Part shown: one piece after another, positions 26,453 through 35,258 of the stretch | Layout of the letters: every line of letters begins with the position of its first letter | How positions within the stretch are numbered: the stretch's first letter is position 1 | Assembly: GCA_040387555.1 (NCBI GenBank) | Contig: JAZKDO010000003.1 | Coordinates: 434,001 to 498,000 of the forward strand | From: UBA4416 sp040387555 | GTDB lineage: Bacteria; Bacteroidota; Bacteroidia; B-17B0; Aurantibacillaceae | Direction of reading: 5' to 3' | DNA length: 64,000 nt | Translations under genes and position numbers: made by a program | The notes under the pieces: model-generated | What the model saw: only the letters and a program-made list of their open reading frames with translations | Databases searched by the model: none | Told to the model about the DNA's origin: nothing

Positions 26453-28468
26453 ATGCAAAAATTGATTTTGATTGCCTCGTCACTGATACTGGTGAATGCT
26501 TCATTTGCTCAAATCCTTACACCTGGAATTAATTTATCTTATATAGATTCCTCAGTGAGCCCGAGGAATGATATTTATAAATTTGCTAACGGAAAGTGGT
26601 TGAACACGCAAAAAATTCCTGCCAGTGATGGTAGCTGGGGAAGTTTTAATGAGATAAATGAACGTAATATTATTAATCTTAAAGCTCTAATGTCTGATAT
26701 TTCGAAAGACACAAAAGCTCTGCCTGGCACAAACAATCAAAAACTTCGCGATTTTTATTTAACTGCCATTGATTCCTCAAAAGCAGAAAAAGATGGAATG
26801 AAGCCAATCAGTGCCGATTTAGCAGCTATTGATTTGATCAAGACTAAAGATGATTTATTAAAAAGAACAGCTTTGCTTAACAAGAAAGGAGTTGGAGGGA
26901 TGATTGGTTTTTACGTGTATTCTGATTTTAAGAATAGCAATGCTAACGCCTGTTATTTGGCGCAAACCGGAACAGGATTGCCAGACAGGGATTTTTATTT
27001 CGAACCTCAGTATGAAGCTGTAAAAAACGCATATGCTGAGCATATCATTCGTGGATTTAATTGTTTAGGAAAATATCCGGAATCGGTAAATGTATATTCT
27101 GTAACCATCATGAAAATTGAAACAGAATTGGCAAAAATTTCTCAAAATGCAGTTGAACAAAGAGATCCGCAAAAGCAATACAATCCTTATACAAAAGTAG
27201 AATTAGAGAAGTTAACACCAAATATTAACTGGAACGTTTATTTTACAGCTTTGGGAATTAAAACACCCGAAAACTTAATTTTAAATCAGCCTAAATATTA
27301 CGAAGGCTTAAATAATCTTATTGATAATATTTCCATTGCTGAGTGGAAAATGTTTTTGAAATGGAATTTAATTAAATCATCTTCACCATTTTTATCAAGT
27401 GAGTTTGTAAAAGAAGATTTTAAATTCACAGGCACAGTTCTGTCTGGGAAAAAAGAAATAAAACCACTTTATAAACGCGTTCAGGCTTCCACGGATGAGG
27501 CTTTAGGTGAGGCATTAGGCAAATTATATGTAGATAAATACTTTGACGCTAATTCAAAGAAACGAGTTAATGAAATGGTTGATAATTTAATTGCTGCATA
27601 TAGAGTTCGCGTAAATTCCAGAGATTGGATGAGTACAGAGACAAAAGCTCAAGCTCAGTTGAAGCTGGATAAGATCATAAAAAAATTGGGTTACCCTGAT
27701 ACCTGGATCGATTATGCGCCATTAACCATGGGAAAAGAATCCTATTGGAAAAATGTATCTGCCGGCAGAGAGTTTCAATATAAGCGTATGTTGAATAAAA
27801 TTGGGAAACCTGTTGACAGAATGGAATGGGGAATGACTCCTCCAACAGTAAATGCGTATTATAATCCAACTTCCAATGAAATTGCTTTTCCTGCAGGAAT
27901 TATGCAAGTGCCATTTTTTGATGTGAACGCTGATGATGCATTTAATTATGGAGTAATGGGGTCAGTAATAGGACACGAGTTAACGCATGGATTTGATGAC
28001 CAGGGTTCCCAGTTTGATGCAGATGGTAATTTAAAAATGTGGTGGACAGAGCAGGACTATAAGAATTTTAAAGATAAAACAAAGTTGATCATTGAACAGT
28101 TTGACGGCTATGTTGCTATTGATACACTGCATGTTAAAGGTGAGTTGACACAAGGTGAGAATATCGCTGATATCGGGGGCTTAACAATGGCATATTATGC
28201 TTACCAAAAATCCTTGAATGGTAAAAAATCCCCAATGATGGCTGGATTTACAGGAGAGCAGCGTTTCTTTCTTGCTTGGGTTCAGGGTTGGAAAACATTA
28301 ACACGTGATGCGTATTTAAAGCAAATGATTGCTACAAACCCGCATTCTCCTGGTAATTTCAGAGCGATCGGGCCTTTAAGTAATATGCAGGAATTTTACG
28401 ATGCTTTTGGTGTGAAAGAAGGCGATGGTATGTATAGACCTGCTGATAAACGCGTAAACATCTGGTAA
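26453..28468 (+). CDS. M13 family zinc metallopeptidase (neprilysin/PepO type)
   Basis: 671 aa. Signal peptide 1-19 (ending SFAQ), no lipobox. M13 motifs: VNAYYNPTSNEIAFPAGI, the zinc site VIGHELTHGFDDQG (HExxH), and GENIADIGGL with the third zinc Glu; a C-terminal RVN.W stretch completes the family pattern. It is probably a periplasmic or surface oligopeptidase. It is a stand-alone gene with a terminator behind it. Confidence 0.95.
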   Translation: MQKLILIASSLILVNASFAQILTPGINLSYIDSSVSPRNDIYKFANGKWLNTQKIPASDGSWGSFNEINERNIINLKALMSDISKDTKALPGTNNQKLRDFYLTAIDSSKAEKDGMKPISADLAAIDLIKTKDDLLKRTALLNKKGVGGMIGFYVYSDFKNSNANACYLAQTGTGLPDRDFYFEPQYEAVKNAYAEHIIRGFNCLGKYPESVNVYSVTIMKIETELAKISQNAVEQRDPQKQYNPYTKVELEKLTPNINWNVYFTALGIKTPENLILNQPKYYEGLNNLIDNISIAEWKMFLKWNLIKSSSPFLSSEFVKEDFKFTGTVLSGKKEIKPLYKRVQASTDEALGEALGKLYVDKYFDANSKKRVNEMVDNLIAAYRVRVNSRDWMSTETKAQAQLKLDKIIKKLGYPDTWIDYAPLTMGKESYWKNVSAGREFQYKRMLNKIGKPVDRMEWGMTPPTVNAYYNPTSNEIAFPAGIMQVPFFDVNADDAFNYGVMGSVIGHELTHGFDDQGSQFDADGNLKMWWTEQDYKNFKDKTKLIIEQFDGYVAIDTLHVKGELTQGENIADIGGLTMAYYAYQKSLNGKKSPMMAGFTGEQRFFLAWVQGWKTLTRDAYLKQMIATNPHSPGNFRAIGPLSNMQEFYDAFGVKEGDGMYRPADKRVNIW

Positions 28469-28490
28469 TATTTGACAAGATATTTTAATA

Positions 28491-28519
28491 AAAAGCTGCC
28501 TCAAAAAGGTGGCTTTTTT
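28491..28519 (+). terminator. Intrinsic terminator of the M13 peptidase gene
   Basis: A 10-bp stem (two G-T wobbles; AAAAGCTGCC with GGTGGCTTTT) and 7-nt loop leading into a T-run. Confidence 0.75.
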
Positions 28520-28656
28520 GTTTTGCCACTTTGTGCTTATGCTGATATTATGGATCTCACTACTAACCTGGTTTCGTTAATAAGTTTGGTTGAATTGCAT
28601 ATCTGAATGGAGCTTTATAAATAAATTTAATCTGTTACAAAAACAGATAAAGATAC

Positions 28657-29823
28657 ATGAGCGATATACAACATTTTTTTAAACCTATTGAATTAGAAAG
28701 TGATTCCTTTTCAGAAAATCAAATTGGAAGAGCAGTAGCTGCATACACTACCGATTCTGACTTTCCTGATTTGACTGATATCGATATGGCTATCGTTGGA
28801 GTTTGTGAGGATAGAAGAGCTTATTCTAATGTTGGTTGCTCTGTTGCCCCTGATAAAGTGAGGGATTATTTTTACTCTTTATATCCAGGAAGTTTCAGAC
28901 CGAGGATTGCGGATCTTGGAAATATACAACCAGGACATGAAGTAGAAGACACTTATTATGCGCTTAAAACAACGGTTGATTACCTGATCAGAAACAATGT
29001 GATCCCGATTATTATTGGTGGTAGTCAGGATCTGACATATGCCCAATTTTTAGGATATGAAAAATTAGAACAAACTATTAATGTGGTGACGATAGATTCT
29101 ACATTTGATTTGGGTAATCCGGATGAAGAGACAACGAATACAGCCTATCTGGGGAAGATCATATTGCATCAGCCTAATTTTTTATTCAACTACAGTAACA
29201 TTGGTTACCAAACCTATTTAGTGGATCAGGTAGGATTGAGTATGATGAATCGATTATATTTTGATACCTATAGACTTGGACAAGTTCGTGATGCTATTGA
29301 GGAAGCCGAACCAATCATCAGACACGCCGATATGTTGAGCTTTGATATTACGGCCATTAAGCATAGCGATGCCCCTGCTAATCCAAATGCTTCACCCAAT
29401 GGCTTCTATTCTGAAGAAGCTTGTCAGATGATGCGCTATGCAGGAATGAATGATAAATTATCCTCTATTGGTATTTATGAAATTAATCCGGAGTATGATA
29501 CGCAAGGTAAAACTGTAAATCTTGCCGCTCAAATGATCTGGTGTTTTATGGATGGATTTTACAATCGTAAAAGTGATTATCCATCCAGAACAAGTGCAGA
29601 TTATGTGAAATTCCATGTGGTATTACAGGAAGAAAAATATGAGATCAATTTTTTCAAGAGCAAAAAAAGCGACCGCTGGTGGATGGAAATTCCATACCCT
29701 CCAAGCAATGGTTTAAAATTTGAAAGGCACACGTTGTTGCCATGTTCTTATAAAGATTATGAAATGGCAGTGAATAACGAAATTCCGGATCGCTGGTGGC
29801 AAACCTACCAGAAACTGGCATAG
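28657..29823 (+). CDS. Arginase/formimidoylglutamase-family protein with altered metal motifs
   Basis: 388 aa, ureohydrolase fold throughout. The three metal-binding signatures are changed: GGSQD (121-125) where active enzymes have GGxH(S/D), DSTFD (147-151) where they have DAHxD, and SFDITAIKHSDAP (228-240) where they have SxDxDxxDP. Databases usually call this Bacteroidota subfamily formimidoylglutamase. On the residues seen, manganese binding would be at best partial. So function may be non-hydrolytic; I cannot say what. A UUCG-capped terminator follows. The 188-nt upstream gap holds a TAAGTTTG box at 28581-28588. Confidence 0.85.
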   Translation: MSDIQHFFKPIELESDSFSENQIGRAVAAYTTDSDFPDLTDIDMAIVGVCEDRRAYSNVGCSVAPDKVRDYFYSLYPGSFRPRIADLGNIQPGHEVEDTYYALKTTVDYLIRNNVIPIIIGGSQDLTYAQFLGYEKLEQTINVVTIDSTFDLGNPDEETTNTAYLGKIILHQPNFLFNYSNIGYQTYLVDQVGLSMMNRLYFDTYRLGQVRDAIEEAEPIIRHADMLSFDITAIKHSDAPANPNASPNGFYSEEACQMMRYAGMNDKLSSIGIYEINPEYDTQGKTVNLAAQMIWCFMDGFYNRKSDYPSRTSADYVKFHVVLQEEKYEINFFKSKKSDRWWMEIPYPPSNGLKFERHTLLPCSYKDYEMAVNNEIPDRWWQTYQKLA

Positions 29824-29849
29824 TTGCATTGAGTTTGTATGTTTATTTG

Positions 29850-29880
29850 AAGCCCTTTTAATTCGTTAAAAGGGCTTTTT
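29850..29880 (+). terminator. Intrinsic terminator with TTCG tetraloop
   Basis: A 12-bp perfect stem (29850-29861 with 29866-29877) capped by TTCG and followed by Ts. The T-run continues into the TTG of the next promoter. Confidence 0.9.
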
Positions 29881-29906
29881 GTTTATCTAATTATAGTGTA
29901 CTTTTG
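29879..29906 (+). promoter_or_regulatory. Promoter of mqnC operon (TTG-N17-TACTTTTG)
   Basis: TTG (29879-29881), a 17-nt spacer, then TACTTTTG (29899-29906): full consensus, 20 nt before the mqnC ATG. The TTG is built from the last Ts of the upstream terminator. Confidence 0.65.
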
Positions 29907-29926
29907 TTAAGCAAAAAATTAAATTA

Positions 29927-31054
29927 ATGAATGTTCAGACACTTTTAAAACGCGCGCAAAACCTTGAATTTCTATCGATTGAAGAGGGCATGTTTTTATA
30001 TGAAAATGCATCAACATCGGAACTGATGTTTGTTGCCAATGAGATCAGAAATATTAAGAAAAATAATTCAAATAAAGTTACCTGGCAAATTGATCGCAAT
30101 TTAAATACTACCAATGTTTGTATTGCCAATTGTAAGTTCTGTAATTTTTATCGTATACCTGGGCATAAAGACGCCTATATCACGGATATTGAAACGTATA
30201 AAGCGAAAATCGAAGAAACCATTAAGTATGGCGGCGATCAATTATTATTACAAGGGGGCCATCATCCTGATCTTGGTTTGAGTTTCTATGTGAATTTATT
30301 TAAAGAGTTAAAGTCATTATTTCCTGATATCAAATTACATTCGTTAGGGCCACCTGAAATTGCACACATTACTAAACTTGAAAAATCTACGCATACAGAA
30401 GTTTTGAAAGCATTGGTAGAAGCTGGGTTGGATAGTTTGCCGGGCGCAGGCGCTGAAATTTTAAATGACCGTGTGCGACGTTTGATCTCTAAAGGAAAGT
30501 GCACCGGCCGTGAATGGTTGGATGTAATGCGAGCTTGTCATCAATTAAATATTACCACATCTGCGACGATGATGTTCGGACACGTGGAAACTATATATGA
30601 ACGTTTTGAACATTTAGTTTGGTTGCGTGAAGTGCAATCCGAAAAGCCTGCTCATGCAAAAGGGTTCCTCGCATTTATTCCATGGCCTTTCCAGGATGAT
30701 GGGACGTTATTAAAACGTGTGAAAGGCGTCTCTAATAATGTAAGTGCTGATGAATATATCAGAATGCTGGCTTTAAGCCGTATCATGTTACCGAACATTG
30801 AAAATATTCAGGCTTCATGGTTAACCGTAGGGAAACAAACGGCGCAGATTTGTTTACATGGTGGTGCCAACGATTTTGGTAGTATTATGATTGAAGAGAA
30901 CGTGGTAAGTGCGGCAGGTGCTCCACATCGTTTTACGTATAAAACGATACAGGATGCAATTCGTGAAGCGGGATTTGAACCGCAATTAAGAAATCAGCAA
31001 TATGGTGAACGTGAATTGCCAAAAGAAATTATTGAGCAGGTTGTAAACTATTAA
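29927..31054 (+). CDS. mqnC: Cyclic dehypoxanthine futalosine synthase
   Basis: 375 aa radical SAM enzyme. The cluster motif is CIANCKFC (Cys65, Cys69, Cys72). MqnC-type blocks include GGDQLLLQGGHHPDLGL, GLDSLPGAGAEIL, TTSATMMFGHVET, GFLAFIPWPFQ and GANDFGSIMIEENVVSAAG. It cyclises dehypoxanthine futalosine, the step between MqnB and MqnD. The related MqnE lacks this exact pattern. It leads a four-gene run with an SDR, a secreted Cys-rich protein and a TonB receptor. Confidence 0.93.
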   Translation: MNVQTLLKRAQNLEFLSIEEGMFLYENASTSELMFVANEIRNIKKNNSNKVTWQIDRNLNTTNVCIANCKFCNFYRIPGHKDAYITDIETYKAKIEETIKYGGDQLLLQGGHHPDLGLSFYVNLFKELKSLFPDIKLHSLGPPEIAHITKLEKSTHTEVLKALVEAGLDSLPGAGAEILNDRVRRLISKGKCTGREWLDVMRACHQLNITTSATMMFGHVETIYERFEHLVWLREVQSEKPAHAKGFLAFIPWPFQDDGTLLKRVKGVSNNVSADEYIRMLALSRIMLPNIENIQASWLTVGKQTAQICLHGGANDFGSIMIEENVVSAAGAPHRFTYKTIQDAIREAGFEPQLRNQQYGERELPKEIIEQVVNY

Positions 31055-31057
31055 TTT

Positions 31058-31741
31058 ATGAACGTCATTGTTACAGGCGCAAGCAGGGGAATTGGATTTG
31101 AATTAACACGAAAGTTTTTAAAAGAAGGACACACCGTCTTTTGTTTAACAAGAAATCTTTTGCCATTAGAGACATTGTCGCATTCTAATTTGAAATTAAT
31201 TTCTACCGATTTAAGTTCTCAAACTAGTATGGATGATGCGATATCATCAATTAAAAAGCAAGTATCTGACATTGGTTGTATCATTCATAATGCCGGTGCA
31301 TTAGTTAATAAGCCATATGAGCAAATCTCTTACAGTGAATTGGAAAAAGTATATAAAGTAAATGTATTTGCGCCTTATTATTTAACGCAACAATTATTGC
31401 CTGTTTTAGGCAAAGAAAAAAAGTCTCATATCATAACAATCAGTAGTATGGGAGGTTTCCAAGGAAGCGCTAAGTTTCCGGGTTTATCGGCATACAGTTC
31501 TTCTAAGGCTGCTATTGCAGGTTTAACAGAATGCTTAGCAGAAGAATTTAAAGAAAAAAACATTGCTGTCAATTGTCTGGCAATTGGGGCAGTGCAGACT
31601 GAAATGCTTGCAGAAGCATTCCCGGGTTATCAGGCTCCTTTATCTCCGGAACAAATGGCAACATATATTTTTGATTTCGCAATGACAGGTCATTTATTTT
31701 ACAACGGAAAAATTTTACCGGTCTCCTCAAGTACACCTTAG
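31058..31741 (+). CDS. Short-chain dehydrogenase/reductase
   Basis: 227 aa classical SDR. Cofactor motif TGASRGIGFEL (residues 6-16), IIHNAGALVN, catalytic Ser in ITISSMGGFQ, and YSSSKAAIAGL (Tyr/Lys). Substrate unknown. It starts 3 nt after mqnC and is probably co-transcribed. Confidence 0.9.
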   Translation: MNVIVTGASRGIGFELTRKFLKEGHTVFCLTRNLLPLETLSHSNLKLISTDLSSQTSMDDAISSIKKQVSDIGCIIHNAGALVNKPYEQISYSELEKVYKVNVFAPYYLTQQLLPVLGKEKKSHIITISSMGGFQGSAKFPGLSAYSSSKAAIAGLTECLAEEFKEKNIAVNCLAIGAVQTEMLAEAFPGYQAPLSPEQMATYIFDFAMTGHLFYNGKILPVSSSTP

Positions 31742-31744
31742 CAT

Positions 31745-32209
31745 ATGAAGTTATTTTTAATTGCAGTAATGATTCCGTGTTTTGCTTTCTCACAATTAAA
31801 AAAAGTGAAAGTAAAATTAACGCAGGTAATACCTTATTGCGGTGGCGCCAGACCAACTGAGGAAATTAAAAAGGCAACTGAAACTCCAATCGCTTATGCG
31901 AATAAAAAATTAATTTGTGTTTCTGATAAACAAAAAGTGGATACATTGATTACAGATGTAAACGGTTGTTTGAAAACCAAAGTATCTTATGGAATTTACA
32001 AATTATATGAGCCCTGGAAATATTATAAAACACTTCCTGTTGGCATGCGTGAAAATAACCTTAATATGGATTGCTTGAAAGAAGAGTGGTTGAAAGAAGA
32101 TCTGAAAATTACGGTTACCAAAAAAGAAACGCAGATCGTCAATAATTTAAAATATCCGAAATGTGCCCATCAGTTTCCTTGTTTAATCAATAAACATTTA
32201 CCACGATAG
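31745..32209 (+). CDS. Secreted cysteine-containing protein, function unknown
   Basis: 154 aa. Signal peptide about 1-17 (ending FAFSQ). The mature part is basic and holds six Cys (in PYCGGARP, ICVSD, NGCLK, MDCLK, KCAHQ, PCLIN), suitable for three disulfides. I do not recognise the family. The ATG of the TonB receptor follows its TAG with no gap, so the two are probably translated together. It may be a periplasmic or surface partner of the receptor (inference). Confidence 0.75.
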   Translation: MKLFLIAVMIPCFAFSQLKKVKVKLTQVIPYCGGARPTEEIKKATETPIAYANKKLICVSDKQKVDTLITDVNGCLKTKVSYGIYKLYEPWKYYKTLPVGMRENNLNMDCLKEEWLKEDLKITVTKKETQIVNNLKYPKCAHQFPCLINKHLPR

Positions 32210-34573
32210 ATGAAATTTGTTTTACTCATATTTAGCTGCTTAGTTCTTCAAATGGTTTATTCCCAGGAATTAACCCAAACTATTAGGGGAACTGTGATTG
32301 ATAAACAAACCCAGAGCCCTTTGCCTGGAGCGGTAATAAGTATCCTGAATACTGAGCCATTGAAAGCAACAACAACAGATGAGAACGGAGTCTTCCGATT
32401 TGATAATGTATTGCTTGGAAGAAAACAATTGCGGATCACCTTAATTTCCTATAAAGAAAAATCTCAGATAGTCGTATTAACTACTGGAAAGGAAACAGTC
32501 TTAAATATTGAACTGGAAGAATCCGCTGTTCAAACTGAGGAAGTCGTGGTAACTGCTGAGGTTGATAAAACAAAAACGAACAATAAAATGGCCACAGTAA
32601 GTTCGCGTGTGTTTAGTACGGAGGAAGCAAACCGTTATGCCGGAAGTAGAGGTGACCCTGCTCGTATGGCAGCAAATTTTGCAGGAGTAAGCGGTGCTAA
32701 TGATAGTCGTAATGATATTATCATTAGGGGTAATTCGCCATTGGGTATCTTGTGGCGTTTAAATGGACTTGATATTCCTAATCCAAATCATTTTGGGAGC
32801 ATGGGATCGTCGGGTGGCCCGATTAGTATTTTGAATAATAATACGTTGGACAATTCAGATTTTATGACCGGTGCTTTTCCTGCAGATTATGGCAATGCTA
32901 CAGCAGGTGTATTTGATCTCAAAATGCGTACAGGCAATAATGAGAAATATGAATTTTTAGGGATGGTTGGATTTAACGGATTTGAATTGGGAGCGGAAGG
33001 CCCGTTTAGTAAAAAGAAAAAGAATGGGTCTTTTATGATTAACTACCGTTATTCCACCTTATCGGTTTTTAAATATATTGGTTTGGACTTTGGTACTGGT
33101 AGTGCCGTACCTCAATACCAGGATCTTACTTTCAAGGTGGATCTGCCAACAAAAAAAATGGGCAAATTTTCCATTTGGGGAATTGGAGGTCTGAGTTATG
33201 CTGAACTATTACAGAGTCAACAATCAAAAGATAATAATTTATATGGCTATAGTGGCCGCGATACTTATTTTCGATCCAATGTAGGTGCAGGAGGAATTGC
33301 TCATACTTATTTAATAAACAGTACTTCCTATATTAAAACTAATCTGGGTGTTTCAGGCCAGTACAACGGGATAAGAGCAGACAGGGTTGATACAAGTACT
33401 AGTCCGGTAACGGTTAGGCCGGAGTACAGAAATACTTCGTATACAACCCGTTATTCAGGCAACTTTACTTATAATAAGAAATTCAATTCAAGAAACTTTG
33501 TGAATGCAGGTGTATATGCTGATGTATATAATACTTCGTTTGTTGATAGCATTGATAGCGATGGAAGTGGTTTTGTAACCTTGAGAAATTATACCGGACA
33601 AACAATTTTGGCCCGCGGGTTCATTCAGTGGAAACATCATTTCAGTGAAAGATTTTCAGCCAATACAGGTTTTACTTACCAATACCTGCTTTTAAATAAT
33701 TCCCAATCTCCTGAACCGCGCCTGGGCTTAAAGTATGAGCTGAATAAAAAGCAGTCTTTTAGTTTTGGTGCCGGGTTACATAGTCAGGTACAACCCTTGT
33801 ATGTATATTTTGCTACGGCAAATTTAGGAAAAGGGCAAGTGGTGGAAACAAATCGTAATTTAGATTTCACGAAAGCGGCCCATGCCGTTCTGGCTTATGA
33901 TGTAAATTTGGGAAACAGTATCAGAATTAAAACGGAGCTATACTATCAGTACCTTTACCGTGTGCCTGTGAAAAGAAAAAAAGATTATTTCAGTACAGTT
34001 AATTTGGGTGCTGATTTTAATAGTCCGAATGTAGATAGTTTGGTGAATAATGGAACCGGTGAGAATTACGGCATCGAATTAACCTTGGAAAAATTTTATA
34101 GTAAGGGATATTACTTTTTATTTACTGCTTCCTTGTTTGAAAGTAAGTACACCGGCAGCGATGGCATTGAGCGAAATACGGCCTTTAATGGGAATTATGT
34201 CTTGAATGGTTTAGCAGGAAAAGAATTTAAGATCAGAGAAAAACATATTCTGGCAATGGATGTGAAAGTAACATACGCGGGAGGAAAGCGTTACGTTCCT
34301 ATTGATATTGCCGCCTCCATTGCCTACCAGGATGAAGTACGTGACGGAACAGTTGCTTATATTCCACAATATGATCCTTATTTTAGGATTGACGTAAAAC
34401 CTTCATATAAGTTAAATACTAAACGCTTCACACATGAATTAAGTGTGGATATACAAAACGTGACTAAACATAATAACATTTTTCAACAACAATACGATTT
34501 GAATACACAAACGATTAAAACAGATTATCAATTAAAGTTTTTTGTGATTCCTCAATACAGGTTAACATTTTAA
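32210..34573 (+). CDS. TonB-dependent receptor with carboxypeptidase-regulatory-like domain
   Basis: 787 aa. Signal peptide 1-19; carboxypeptidase D regulatory-like domain about 24-105 (IRGTVIDKQTQSPLPGAVIS); plug domain about 125-235 (SGANDSRNDIIIRGNSP, LDIPNPNHFGSMG); beta-barrel to the end. No SusD gene is adjacent, so it is not a polysaccharide-utilization pair. Energised uptake of an unknown ligand across the outer membrane is expected. The gene starts immediately after the secreted Cys protein. Confidence 0.92.
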   Translation: MKFVLLIFSCLVLQMVYSQELTQTIRGTVIDKQTQSPLPGAVISILNTEPLKATTTDENGVFRFDNVLLGRKQLRITLISYKEKSQIVVLTTGKETVLNIELEESAVQTEEVVVTAEVDKTKTNNKMATVSSRVFSTEEANRYAGSRGDPARMAANFAGVSGANDSRNDIIIRGNSPLGILWRLNGLDIPNPNHFGSMGSSGGPISILNNNTLDNSDFMTGAFPADYGNATAGVFDLKMRTGNNEKYEFLGMVGFNGFELGAEGPFSKKKKNGSFMINYRYSTLSVFKYIGLDFGTGSAVPQYQDLTFKVDLPTKKMGKFSIWGIGGLSYAELLQSQQSKDNNLYGYSGRDTYFRSNVGAGGIAHTYLINSTSYIKTNLGVSGQYNGIRADRVDTSTSPVTVRPEYRNTSYTTRYSGNFTYNKKFNSRNFVNAGVYADVYNTSFVDSIDSDGSGFVTLRNYTGQTILARGFIQWKHHFSERFSANTGFTYQYLLLNNSQSPEPRLGLKYELNKKQSFSFGAGLHSQVQPLYVYFATANLGKGQVVETNRNLDFTKAAHAVLAYDVNLGNSIRIKTELYYQYLYRVPVKRKKDYFSTVNLGADFNSPNVDSLVNNGTGENYGIELTLEKFYSKGYYFLFTASLFESKYTGSDGIERNTAFNGNYVLNGLAGKEFKIREKHILAMDVKVTYAGGKRYVPIDIAASIAYQDEVRDGTVAYIPQYDPYFRIDVKPSYKLNTKRFTHELSVDIQNVTKHNNIFQQQYDLNTQTIKTDYQLKFFVIPQYRLTF

Positions 34574-34590
34574 GTTGATCAATAAAATAT

Positions 34591-34598
34591 TACTTTTG
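34591..34598 (+). promoter_or_regulatory. Putative promoter -7 box of thioredoxin-DUF6952
   Basis: TACTTTTG, exact TAnnTTTG match, 22 nt before the thioredoxin-family ATG. A TTG lies 13 nt upstream, closer than usual. Confidence 0.45.
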
Positions 34599-34620
34599 AC
34601 TATTCTTTAAAATTAAATAC

Positions 34621-34938
34621 ATGGTACAATTAAGCACAGATGCAGATTTTGAAAATCTGATTAAAAATAACGAAAAGGTAGTGGTGAAATATTTTGCTGA
34701 CTGGTGCGGTTCCTGCAAATTGTTTGCCCCAAAATATAAACGCCATTCTAATGATGAAGCTAACGAAGGTATCCTATTTCTGGAAGTGAATGCAGAGGAA
34801 AGCGAGAATGCAAGAAAGTTAGGAGGAGTAGATAATTTACCCTATTTGGCTAGTTTTAAAAACGGTGTTTTACTGGAAGGGACCGCTACCAGCAAGGAAG
34901 AATATTTACAAAAAATGATCGATGTTCTGAAAGCTTAA
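34621..34938 (+). CDS. Thioredoxin family protein
   Basis: 105 aa. Redox motif WCGSC (Cys29, Cys32) in YFADWCGSCKLFAPKYK, and the cis-Pro in VDNLPYLASFKNG. Cytosolic (no signal peptide). WCGSC differs from the classical WCGPC, which changes redox potential. It is followed 22 nt later by a DUF6952 gene, a pairing commonly seen in Bacteroidota, so oxidative-stress roles are plausible. Confidence 0.92.
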   Translation: MVQLSTDADFENLIKNNEKVVVKYFADWCGSCKLFAPKYKRHSNDEANEGILFLEVNAEESENARKLGGVDNLPYLASFKNGVLLEGTATSKEEYLQKMIDVLKA

Positions 34939-34960
34939 TCCTAATTGGTTACCTAATATT

Positions 34961-35203
34961 ATGAAAATACCAGCAATAAAAAAATTAGTTGAAAGTTATT
35001 CTCTTGCTCAATTACAGGAAGCTGAAAATGCGATTCTGGAAGAACAAAAACCTGCTATAGATGTAGATGGAGATGATGAAGGCGAATGTTTAACGCATAT
35101 TCTGGCTTCCATTTATATTAAGGATCGCATGGAGCATCACGCAACACCATTTAACCAGGCTTTAAGAGATTTCAGCCAACGTGTGAGAAATAGCATCAGT
35201 TAA
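34961..35203 (+). CDS. DUF6952 family small protein
   Basis: 80 aa. It matches the short acidic DUF6952 type: MKIPAIKKLVESYSLAQLQEAE, then DGDDEGECLTHILAS and a helical C-terminus. No catalytic residues are evident. Its position behind a thioredoxin gene suggests a redox-linked role, unproven. Confidence 0.8.
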   Translation: MKIPAIKKLVESYSLAQLQEAENAILEEQKPAIDVDGDDEGECLTHILASIYIKDRMEHHATPFNQALRDFSQRVRNSIS

Positions 35204-35258
35204 ATAGAATGTAATTCTGATTTTTTCGAGATTGAATTGATTTGAAATTGGAGATTAG

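Noticed and set aside
28631..28647. Short inverted repeat TCTGTT-N5-AACAGA before the arginase-fold gene
   Set aside because: Six-base arms are common by chance in AT-rich DNA, and there is no T-run or known operator match.
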